Assembly (NCBI GenBank): GCA_017744935.1
Contig: JAGIAI010000038.1
Location: forward strand, 30,204 to 94,203
Length of the DNA stretch: 64,000 nt
Direction of reading: 5' to 3'
DNA from: Variovorax sp.
GTDB taxonomy: Bacteria; Pseudomonadota; Gammaproteobacteria; Burkholderiales; Burkholderiaceae_C
In this document: one piece after another, positions 28,018 through 35,634 of the stretch
Layout of the letters: the number at the start of each line of letters is the position of its first letter
How positions within the stretch are numbered: the stretch's first letter is position 1
Translations under genes and position numbers: made by a program
Notes under the pieces: generated by a model
What the model was told of the DNA's origin: nothing
Databases searched by the model: none
What the model saw: only the letters and a program-made list of their open reading frames with translations

Positions 28018-29289
28018 TCAAGCGGCGACGAACTCGTTCCACTTCCTCACCATGTACTCGTTCTCGTCCATGACGGCGTTCCAACACGCGATGCCGCCCA
28101 TGCGCTGTTCGTAGCTGCCGCCATCGCGCACGGCGCCGGCCTTCGCGATCACGTCACCCTGCGGGCTCTTGATGTCCTTCTCTGCGGGCTTGCCTTCCAT
28201 CCAGTACGCCCACTCGTAGGGTTCCATCTTGGCCTTGGCGGTCTCGAGCACCGCGCTGTAGTAGCCCTGGCGGTTGAGGTACGCACCGGCCCATCCATCG
28301 AGGAACCAGTTGATGAACTCATAGGCGCCGTCGAGCTTGCGGCCCGAGAGCGTCGCTGGCAGGCCGAAGCCCGAGGCCCATGCGCGATAGCCTTCCTTGA
28401 GTGGCTGGAACGTGCAGTCGATGCCCTTGCTGCGCACCGCAGTCACCGCAGGCGACCACATCGACTGGATCACCACCTCACCCGAGGCCATGAGGTTCAC
28501 CGACTCGTTGAAGTCCTTCCACAGCGCGCGGAACTGGCCGGCCTTCTTCGCCTCGATCAGCGTCTTGATCGTGAGGTCGATCTCGGCCTTGGTCATGTTG
28601 CCCTTGTCGGCGTACTTGTGAAGGCCCTTCGACTCGACCACCATCGCCGCGTCCATGATGCCGATCGACGGGATGTTCAGGATCGCCGCCTTGCCCTTGA
28701 ATTCCGGGTTCAGCAGTTCGGCCCACGAACCGATCGGACGCTTGATCAGGTCGGGGCGGATGCCCAGCGTGTCGGCGTTGTAGGTGGTCGGGATGAGCGA
28801 CATGAACTGCGTCGGCGACTTCGCGAAGGCCTTGCTCTTTTCGCCTTCGAGGTAGATCACCTTGATCGGCGCGGTGCCCTGGTCGCCGACCTTCTTGCCC
28901 GCCACTTCGCCCTTGGTGAAGAGGGTGGTGATCTTGTCCGCGTTCTTCACGCGTTTGGTGTCGATGCCCTTGAGGTTGCCTGTGGGGACGATCTTCTTGA
29001 GGGAGAAGTACTCGGTGTCGATCAGGTCGAAGCTGTTGGGTGCGGTGACGGCGCGCTTGGTCACGTCGTCGGTGGTCACGGCCACGTACTGGATCTCGAT
29101 GCCGGTATCGGCCTTGAACTTCTCGGCGATCGCCTTGTCCTGGTTGACCGCGGTGCCGATGTAGCGCAGCACGATCTTTTCCTGCGCATGGATCGCGGGG
29201 AATGCGCCCGCCGCAAGAATGCCCGCGGTGCCCTTCAGCAGCGTGCGGCGCTGCACATCGGTGGAAGAGATTTCAGTTTTTTTGGACAT
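28018..29289 (-). CDS. ABC transporter substrate-binding protein (PotD-like)
   Basis: The 423-residue periplasmic protein has a Tat-type leader with RRTLLKG at about 14-20 and a hydrophobic stretch ending AIHA (about 35). The mature part is a cluster D solute-binding fold (VLRYIGTAVNQDK... GEVVIQSMWSP). It is larger than typical PotD (about 350). It probably captures a polyamine-like or amino-acid-derived solute. Placed between the ATPase and permease genes of the same system. Confidence 0.92.
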   Translation of the reverse strand: MSKKTEISSTDVQRRTLLKGTAGILAAGAFPAIHAQEKIVLRYIGTAVNQDKAIAEKFKADTGIEIQYVAVTTDDVTKRAVTAPNSFDLIDTEYFSLKKIVPTGNLKGIDTKRVKNADKITTLFTKGEVAGKKVGDQGTAPIKVIYLEGEKSKAFAKSPTQFMSLIPTTYNADTLGIRPDLIKRPIGSWAELLNPEFKGKAAILNIPSIGIMDAAMVVESKGLHKYADKGNMTKAEIDLTIKTLIEAKKAGQFRALWKDFNESVNLMASGEVVIQSMWSPAVTAVRSKGIDCTFQPLKEGYRAWASGFGLPATLSGRKLDGAYEFINWFLDGWAGAYLNRQGYYSAVLETAKAKMEPYEWAYWMEGKPAEKDIKSPQGDVIAKAGAVRDGGSYEQRMGGIACWNAVMDENEYMVRKWNEFVAA

Positions 29290-29364
29290 GGTGGGTCTCC
29301 GAAGAGCCAGTGGTGGTGAAGGAAAAGGGAATCACGGCCGCCGCAGCGCGACGTGCGAGGCGGA

Positions 29365-30489
29365 TCACGCTGCCATCGCCGCAAGAGCCGACAACGGCGC
29401 CGGTCGGGATGCGGCCGAGCCATTGCCCGGGTCACCCGGCCGCGTGGCGCCCGGGCCGAGCGCACGCGCATCGGCTTCCGACCAGCTCAGACGCACGCTG
29501 TCGCCCACCTCGTAGGGTCGGCCGACGAAGCTTTGCTCCGACAGCAGGACGGAGACGTTGCTGCGTTCCGGGCGCACGCCGGTCAGGCGCAGGCCGATCA
29601 GCACATAGGTGCCCTGGTATTCGATGTCGGTCACATGCGCCGGCACGCCCATTTCGCCGGCCTCGCCGGTGGAAGGCGCGATACGCATGTGGTCGTTGCG
29701 CACAGCGATCAACCCGTCGTTCATCGCAAAGACGTTGTGGCCGCCCATGAAGCGCGCGACGAATTCGCTGGACGGATGGTTGTAGACCTGATGCGGCGAG
29801 CCGACCTGCTCGATCAGCCCGTGGTTCATCACCACCATGGTGTCGGCCAGCGCCATCGCTTCTTCCTGCGAATGAGTGACGTGGATGAAGGTCAGGCCCA
29901 GTTCCTTCTGCCAGCGACGCAGTTCGCCGCGCATCTGGATGCGGAGGAACGGGTCGAGCGCGGAAAGCGGCTCGTCGAGCAGCAGGACGCGCGGCTCGGT
30001 GATGAGGGCGCGCGCCAGCGCCACGCGCTGCTGCTGGCCACCGGAGAGCTCGGCCGGCTTGCGCTCGGACAAGTGACCCATCGCGACGCGCTCCAGCAGG
30101 TTCTTCGCGCGGCGATGGCGCTCGGCCTTTGTGACGCCTTTCATCTTCAGGCTGAACGCCACGTTGTCCAGGGCCGAGAGATGCGGAAAGAGCGCGAAGC
30201 TCTGGAACATCATCGCGGTGCCGCGGGCGGCTGCGGGCAGGTTGGTGATGTTCCGGTTGTCCAGCAGGATGTCGCCGGCAGACACCGACTCATGCCCCGC
30301 GACCATGCGCAGCGTCGTGCTCTTGCCGCAGCCCGAAGGACCGAGAAGGCAGCAGTAGCTGCCGCTGGCGATCCGCAGGTCGATCTGGTCGACCGCGGGC
30401 GGCGCGCCCGCGGCATAGCGCTTGGTCAGCGCGACGATTTCAACGGCTGCGGGCGGTGGGGCGGTGACGGCATCCATCGATGCTGGCAT
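29365..30489 (-). CDS. ABC transporter ATP-binding protein (PotA-like)
   Basis: The 374-residue ATPase has Walker A GPSGCGKST (about 50-58), signature LSGGQQQR, Walker B LLLDEP and an H-loop (THSQEEA). A C-terminal TOBE regulatory domain follows, as in PotA/MalK-type import ATPases, and the last about 40 residues are low-complexity. It is the first gene of the importer operon; two in-frame ATGs (30489 and 30477) are both possible starts. Confidence 0.93.
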   Translation of the reverse strand: MPASMDAVTAPPPAAVEIVALTKRYAAGAPPAVDQIDLRIASGSYCCLLGPSGCGKSTTLRMVAGHESVSAGDILLDNRNITNLPAAARGTAMMFQSFALFPHLSALDNVAFSLKMKGVTKAERHRRAKNLLERVAMGHLSERKPAELSGGQQQRVALARALITEPRVLLLDEPLSALDPFLRIQMRGELRRWQKELGLTFIHVTHSQEEAMALADTMVVMNHGLIEQVGSPHQVYNHPSSEFVARFMGGHNVFAMNDGLIAVRNDHMRIAPSTGEAGEMGVPAHVTDIEYQGTYVLIGLRLTGVRPERSNVSVLLSEQSFVGRPYEVGDSVRLSWSEADARALGPGATRPGDPGNGSAASRPAPLSALAAMAA

Positions 30490-30552
30490 CGCAAGACATA
30501 TGCCAGCGGATCAGTGCCGTGGTGCGCCGTCTTGGTGCGCACCTCCAAGGGG

Positions 30553-31827
30553 TCAGGGCGGGGCGAACTTGGCGCCTGCAACGCTCTTCAGCAAGACATC
30601 GCGCTGCGCCTTGGTGATGCCGCGCACGCCGTCGGCCACCTTGGTCGCACGCTCGACGTTGATGTTGCCGTCCTGCTGCCACTTGCGCACCGCCAGTGCC
30701 GGATTGGTCAGCATGGATCCGAGCCAGACCGCTTGCACCGGCTCCAGGTTGCGCGCGGAGCGCTTGAAATAGGTGCGCGCCGCCGTTTCCGCGCCGCAGA
30801 TGCGTGCACCCCACGGGGCGTTGTCGAGGTAGAGCTGCAGGATGCGCGCCTTGCCCAGCGTCTGCTCCATCTCGACCGCGTAGAGCAGTTCGCGCAGCTT
30901 GCGGTCGGCATTCTGCTGGCCACCGGTCACGAGGATCTTGGCGAGCTGCTGGGTGATGGTGCTGCCGCCGCGCTCGGTGCGCGAAGCCTTCTGGTTGGCC
31001 TCGAGCGAAGCCCCGAGTTCGGTGAGGTCGTAACCAGGGTGGTTGAAAAAGCGCTGGTCTTCGGCCGAGATCACCGAGCGCGCGAGCCAACTTTCGCTGC
31101 TCAGGCGGCTCGCCGGGCCACAGCTCGTGGCCGCATTCGCGATCGCCTCGGTGCCGAGGCCTTCGACCGTGAAGCCCTCGATCTGGGGTATCACCGAATA
31201 GGTGCCGGCTGGCAGGGTCACATGCGCGCGCAGGCCCATCGTGCCGCCGATGCGCGCGCGCTTCAGCTCGGGCAGGTCGGGCGCGAGCACTGCATACCAA
31301 TGGGCAATCGGCGCGCTGTCGGCGCGGATGTCGAGTTGCAGGTTCTTCTGCGTGAGCCGGCCGTCCCAGCGCCCGCGCAGCACGACGTCACCGGTTCCTT
31401 CGGTCGTGACTGCGCCCGGCGCCGAGGCTTCGAGCAGGCCGCTGAGGGTGCCTGCATCGCGCCGCACTGTCGCCTTGAGTCGATCGACATGGATCGGCGC
31501 CTTGCCCAGGGAAGGCACGGTGGCGCTGCACGGCGCGCATTGCAGTTCGAGCGTTGCGGCGGGTTCGTTCCAGCCGAATTGCACGGGGCCGAAGTTGGTC
31601 TCGATGGTGCGGCCGGCGATCCACGGCGCGAACCACGATGAGGTGGCAAGCCGGACGGCGGTCGGCACGCCGACGTCCACCGAGACTGGACCGACCTTGA
31701 CCCGCGCAGGCCATTCGTCAGGTCCGGGCGCAAGCGACAGCCGCAGGATCAGGTACGCGGCGATGCCGGCCGTCAACACCAGGGCCAGGGTCGCGAAAAG
31801 CAGGTAAAGCAGGGCCTTTTTCAGCAA
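30553..31827 (-). CDS. GT51 peptidoglycan glycosyltransferase in the exosortase operon
   Basis: The 424-residue protein has a short N-terminal membrane anchor, a 200-residue unrecognised beta-rich region, then a GT51 transglycosylase domain. Motif 1 is EDQRFFNHPGYDL (catalytic Glu near 256) and motif 2 GGSTITQQLAK near 288. No transpeptidase domain follows, as in MtgA, but MtgA itself is about 230 residues and lacks the N-terminal part. The TTG at 31827 is inferred as start: it follows a GAGTGAGAGAG purine run and begins the anchor helix, 7 nt after the previous gene's stop. It is the last gene of the VIT/VWA-exosortase transcript. Confidence 0.85.
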   Translation of the reverse strand: MLKKALLYLLFATLALVLTAGIAAYLILRLSLAPGPDEWPARVKVGPVSVDVGVPTAVRLATSSWFAPWIAGRTIETNFGPVQFGWNEPAATLELQCAPCSATVPSLGKAPIHVDRLKATVRRDAGTLSGLLEASAPGAVTTEGTGDVVLRGRWDGRLTQKNLQLDIRADSAPIAHWYAVLAPDLPELKRARIGGTMGLRAHVTLPAGTYSVIPQIEGFTVEGLGTEAIANAATSCGPASRLSSESWLARSVISAEDQRFFNHPGYDLTELGASLEANQKASRTERGGSTITQQLAKILVTGGQQNADRKLRELLYAVEMEQTLGKARILQLYLDNAPWGARICGAETAARTYFKRSARNLEPVQAVWLGSMLTNPALAVRKWQQDGNINVERATKVADGVRGITKAQRDVLLKSVAGAKFAPP

Positions 31828-31834
31828 ATCTCTC

Positions 31835-32407
31835 TCACTCGATCGGTCTCGCCAATGTGACAGCTTGCCAAGGGCCGTTCGACCGTCCGCTGGCTGCTGC
31901 CCAGTACCAGGCTGAAGTGTCGGTGAAAGCGGCCCCCTGGGCATCGACGATGCGCTCGCAGACGCGCATTTTCTGCACGCCGTGTCGCTCGGCGACGAAA
32001 CAGCGCCACAGTCGGGCATGGACGTCCTGCTCCAGACGCGCCTGTGCAATGCCGTAGCCGAGCGCGCGATAGCAGTCGGCAGCCGGATGCAGCATGCGGG
32101 TAGGGGTGTCGACGCGACGCATCACCAGCATCTGACGGCCGTCGGTCATGCGCGCGATCGCGCCGGGAAAGTGGTCGGCGAAGCGGTGTTCCACCTCGCT
32201 GAGCGCCAGCGGCTGCAGCGGCCGCCCATCCCATTCGTTCGGCCATTCCTCGAAGACGGCCGCCGCTGGCGCCTGGGCATTGGTCTGTAGCGCCGAGGCA
32301 AGCGACCAGAGCATGCACAACAGCATTGCCGTTGCGAAGGCGGCCTTGTGCGCGATGCGATTGACGAAGCGGTTGGCGAACCAGCGTTCAAAGAGCGGTA
32401 TCGACAC
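31835..32407 (-). CDS. exosortase-associated exported protein
   Basis: The 190-residue product has an N-terminal hydrophobic segment (about 20-43) and a mature part with several Cys and aromatic residues, including a WYWAAASGRSNGPW stretch like that of EpsI-type (DUF3485) exosortase partner proteins. The GTG start at 32407 is fixed by a strong ribosome-binding site (AGGAGG, 6 nt upstream) inside the end of the exosortase gene, which it overlaps by 20 nt. It probably works in the membrane or periplasm with the exosortase; the function is not known. Confidence 0.75.
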   Translation of the reverse strand: MSIPLFERWFANRFVNRIAHKAAFATAMLLCMLWSLASALQTNAQAPAAAVFEEWPNEWDGRPLQPLALSEVEHRFADHFPGAIARMTDGRQMLVMRRVDTPTRMLHPAADCYRALGYGIAQARLEQDVHARLWRCFVAERHGVQKMRVCERIVDAQGAAFTDTSAWYWAAASGRSNGPWQAVTLARPIE

Positions 32408-33290
32408 GGCGGCCTCCTGCGAAAGTGATCAGTCCGAAACTGGTGCGCACAGCCATCACCCTGGCAATGGCTGCGCACACCAGTGCGAGAAGGACGAGCC
32501 CGAAGGCGTCGTGCAGCCACGCCGGTGGTGCATGCCCCGCGGCTTCGAGCGCCACCAGGACGCTGTTGCGCACGATGTTCCCGCAGAGCACCAACAGCCC
32601 GATGGCTGGCAGCCGCGCCAGAAAACTGCGGCCATCGCGCCCCGACCACAGCGCGACCACGCAGGCCGTGAAGTAGCCGAACCACGCCATCTGCACGCCG
32701 GAGCAGGGCGCATCGACGATCACGAGTTGCCCGTCGACCAGGAGGCTGGTGCCCTCGCGCGACACGCTGAAGCCTGTCATCAGGAGCCAACGACTGGCTT
32801 CGGCGGTGATCACGCGCAGCGGATAGCCCGCGTAGAACTGCAACGACGAGAGCAGCGGCAGTGCCAGCAGGGCGAGCAGTGCCACCGGTAAACCTGCGAC
32901 TCGCCGGGGCAGGAAGGCGAGCAGCCCGCAGGCCATCGCCAGCACCGCGAGCAACGCAGCAGCCAGTGGCGGGGTCGCCGGCAAGGGGCCCAGGCCCGTG
33001 CGGAGCAGCGCCGCGCTCAGCGTGCCGAAGCTTGCGATGGCGAGCCAGCCGAGGCGCGGTGCAGGACGCAGTTCGCTCCGAACGCTCCACACGAGAATGG
33101 CTAGCGCTACCAGTGCCAGCAGGCCCAGCGGATCGTCCGATCCGTCGTGCATGCGACGCGCCATCCAGATCCAGTGCGGCATCAGGGCGGCTGCCTGCAG
33201 GGCAAGCCAGCCGGCTGCCGGGGCGCGATCGAGGCGGATGCCCCAGTCGATGACGCGCGGATGGGTTTGGGCCAGTACGGAAAGTGACAT
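32388..33290 (-). CDS. exosortase (PEP-CTERM sorting transpeptidase)
   Basis: Exosortases recognise the PEP-CTERM tail of exported proteins and cleave or transfer it at the inner membrane. The 300-residue protein has about eight transmembrane helices and the catalytic signature: Cys195 in VDAPCSGVQ, Arg241 in NIVRNSV, and His260 in LHDAFG. The ATG at 33290 has a GGAGC ribosome-binding site. It is 10 nt after the VIT/VWA PEP-CTERM gene, which is the obvious dedicated substrate. The subfamily (Xrt letter) cannot be assigned here. Confidence 0.9.
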   Translation of the reverse strand: MSLSVLAQTHPRVIDWGIRLDRAPAAGWLALQAAALMPHWIWMARRMHDGSDDPLGLLALVALAILVWSVRSELRPAPRLGWLAIASFGTLSAALLRTGLGPLPATPPLAAALLAVLAMACGLLAFLPRRVAGLPVALLALLALPLLSSLQFYAGYPLRVITAEASRWLLMTGFSVSREGTSLLVDGQLVIVDAPCSGVQMAWFGYFTACVVALWSGRDGRSFLARLPAIGLLVLCGNIVRNSVLVALEAAGHAPPAWLHDAFGLVLLALVCAAIARVMAVRTSFGLITFAGGRRVDTAL

Positions 33291-33300
33291 GTCTTGCTCC

Positions 33301-35370
33301 TCAGGCCGTGAACCGCCGTGGGTCATTGCGACGCGCGCGGCGACGCAGCATGGCGAGCATCGAGATGACGACTGCGATCGCACCGAGCGTCTCGGGTTCG
33401 GGTGTGCTCGGCACTTCGGCGCCGAAACTCTGGCCCACTGCCAGTTCGCTCACGCCCTTGGGCAGAGGCACCGGCTGATCGACGCCGACGCTGTTCTGCG
33501 GCGCGACGTTGCGCACCACCTCGTCCACTGCGATGAAGCTGGTGTATTGCGTGAGCAGGCTGTAGCGCAGGCCCAGCTCGGTGATCCGCTTGCGATAGTC
33601 GTCGCCGCCTTCCAGTGCCTCCTGGTCACTCAGGCTTGCGATGCGATGACGTGCCCACAGGCTGCGCAGCGCCGCGGCATCTTTGCGCGTGTGCGGATCG
33701 ACCTTCAATTCCTGGCGATACGGGCCGTTGGCGCTGCGGCCTTCGATGATCAGGCGGCCCTTCGCCTCGCCGCGCCATTTGCCGAACACGATCACCGGCC
33801 GCTCGCCGAGCACATCCGGCAACGCGGTAGGTTCGACGTCGTAAACATCCAGCCCCTCGAAGCGCGCCTTCACGCTGGTGAGCACCGGCGATTCGATCAT
33901 CCGGCGGAAGCGCGCGGCCTGCTCGGGCGCCTGCACCGGGTCGGTGATGACGAAAGGCTCGCCCATGCCGGCGCGTGCAAGACCTTCCATCAGGTGCCGG
34001 TTGACCGACGAGCCAATGCCGAAGGCGAAGAGATTGGCTTTGGAGAGGTTCGTGCGCACCAGCTCGAAGGCCTCGCGCTCGACGGTCACGTAGCCGTCGG
34101 TCACGACCACGATGGTCCGCGACACATCGTCGGCCTTCGGTTCGGCATAGGCGCGCTTCAGCGCGGGGATCAACTCGGTGCTGCCGCTGCCGCTGTAGTT
34201 GCGGATGGTCGCGAGCGCTTGCTCGATATTGGCGCGCGTGGCAGGCACCGAGTGCGGCGAGAGCATGCGGTTGCTGCCTGAGAACAACAGCACATTGAAG
34301 CTGTCGCTCGGACGCAATCCGCCGATGAGCCGCTCCAGAGTGGCCTTCGCGGTGTCCAGCGGAAATCCGTGCATCGAGCCCGAGATATCGACCACGAAGA
34401 TGTAGTCGCGCGGCGAGATGACGTTCGCGGGAACCGACTTGGGCGGCTCGACCATCGCGAGGAAGAAGTTCTCGGCATTCTCTCCGTGGCCTTCGTAGAG
34501 CATCAGGCCCGACTCGATGCGTTCGCCCGCAAGCCGGTAGTCGAGCACGAAGTCGCGGTTGTCCGCCGGGCCGCTGCTACGTGCGAGCGCGATGTCCGCG
34601 TGCTCGTCACCGTCGCGGCGCTGCACGTCGATGTCGTGCGTGAGCGAGCGCACCTCCTTGATGCCCAGCGGCGTGTCGAGGGCGACCTTCAGCTTGAAGC
34701 TCGTGTTCGGCTCGACGCCCGCACGCAGGATGGGCTGCGCAACCCATCGCGCCTGCGCGTTCTCCGATTGCGGGCTGTTGTAGCGCGGGCCCACCACCGT
34801 CGGAAAGACGAACTGGTAGTTGCCACCCTGCGGCACGAGCAGTTCGGTGTAGCGCAGTTCGACCTTCACGTCGTCGCCCGGCAAGATGTTCGCGACATTC
34901 ATCTGGAACACGTTCGGCAGATGCTGCTCGAGCAATGCGGCGGTCTTGCCTTCCTTCTTCGCCGTGTCGTATTCGATGCGCGCCTGTTCCTTCTCGCGGA
35001 TCTGCGCGGTGATGAGGCGATCCGCCAAGCGCACATTGAGACCACTCACCGCCGCCTTTGTCGAGCCCGGGAATACATACCGCGCCTCGATAGGGCGCTT
35101 GCCTTCGTTGCGATAAGTCTGCGTGACGGTCACGTCCGCGATCACGCCGGAGATCTTCACGTCGACCTCGGTGCCCTTGAGCGGCAGGCGATCGACTTCC
35201 GGATCGTCGCTCTTCACGAAGAAGTACGGGCTCTCGGTCTTCAGGCGCGGGCCCGGCGCTTCCTGCGAATGCACAGGCCGTGCGAGCAGCAGGGCAAAGC
35301 AGGTGGTGGCGAGGCTCAGCGTGCCAAGCCAGAGCCAGCGGCCGGGGCGGCGGGATATGGAAGCTTCCAT
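33301..35370 (-). CDS. VIT and VWA domain protein with PEP-CTERM sorting signal
   Basis: The 689-residue exported protein has a signal peptide (about 1-38), a VIT domain (about 50-190), a linker, a VWA domain with MIDAS motif DISGS (about 310-480), and a further region. It ends in a PEP-CTERM signal: TPEPET (PEP at 657-659), a hydrophobic helix and an Arg-rich end. VIT/VWA proteins resemble inter-alpha-trypsin inhibitors and bind protein ligands or matrix. The ATG at 35370 has an AAGGA ribosome-binding site. It is the first gene of an operon with exosortase, partner and GT51, and has CreB-type sites upstream. Confidence 0.92.
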   Translation of the reverse strand: MEASISRRPGRWLWLGTLSLATTCFALLLARPVHSQEAPGPRLKTESPYFFVKSDDPEVDRLPLKGTEVDVKISGVIADVTVTQTYRNEGKRPIEARYVFPGSTKAAVSGLNVRLADRLITAQIREKEQARIEYDTAKKEGKTAALLEQHLPNVFQMNVANILPGDDVKVELRYTELLVPQGGNYQFVFPTVVGPRYNSPQSENAQARWVAQPILRAGVEPNTSFKLKVALDTPLGIKEVRSLTHDIDVQRRDGDEHADIALARSSGPADNRDFVLDYRLAGERIESGLMLYEGHGENAENFFLAMVEPPKSVPANVISPRDYIFVVDISGSMHGFPLDTAKATLERLIGGLRPSDSFNVLLFSGSNRMLSPHSVPATRANIEQALATIRNYSGSGSTELIPALKRAYAEPKADDVSRTIVVVTDGYVTVEREAFELVRTNLSKANLFAFGIGSSVNRHLMEGLARAGMGEPFVITDPVQAPEQAARFRRMIESPVLTSVKARFEGLDVYDVEPTALPDVLGERPVIVFGKWRGEAKGRLIIEGRSANGPYRQELKVDPHTRKDAAALRSLWARHRIASLSDQEALEGGDDYRKRITELGLRYSLLTQYTSFIAVDEVVRNVAPQNSVGVDQPVPLPKGVSELAVGQSFGAEVPSTPEPETLGAIAVVISMLAMLRRRARRNDPRRFTA

Positions 35371-35477
35371 GACGTTGGTCCTTGTCCCTCGATGGGTGTC
35401 GTGCAACGGTGCACGGCACCAATGTCGAGGGGGACCTTGAAGGCAGTTGGAAGCCTGTTTGAAGCCGCCGGCGCTGT

Positions 35478-35493
35478 GTGAAGTCTGTGTGAA
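35478..35493 (-). promoter_or_regulatory. CreB-binding tag upstream of the VIT/VWA-exosortase operon
   Basis: On the minus strand the sequence is TTCAC-ACAGAC-TTCAC, a perfect match to the published CreB tag TTCAC-N6-TTCAC. It lies 108 nt upstream of the VIT/VWA start and 142 nt upstream of mrcA on the other strand. A third TTCAC, inverted, is at 35511-35515. Genes for CreB and CreC are at 40274-41026 and 38830-40269. Binding is predicted, not shown. Confidence 0.65.
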
Positions 35494-35615
35494 GTCCGGC
35501 CCGCAGGGACTTCACACGTGCTTCCGCCGGCGCCATCAGCATTAGGGCGTCATCCCTTTTGAAATCCGGCCCGGGAACTGGAAAATGCAGAGTTGCTCCT
35601 ATCCGGGCCGGCGGC

Positions 35616-35632
35616 GCTATCTGACTGATAGC
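35616..35632. repeat. GCTATC-N5-GATAGC palindrome before mrcA
   Basis: GCTATC, five bases, GATAGC ends 2 nt before the ATG at 35635. The same core with longer arms is at 48059-48081. If the mrcA start is at 35635, it would hide or overlap the ribosome-binding region, which argues for regulation or for the downstream ATG at 35689. Confidence 0.55.
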
Positions 35633-35634
35633 AA

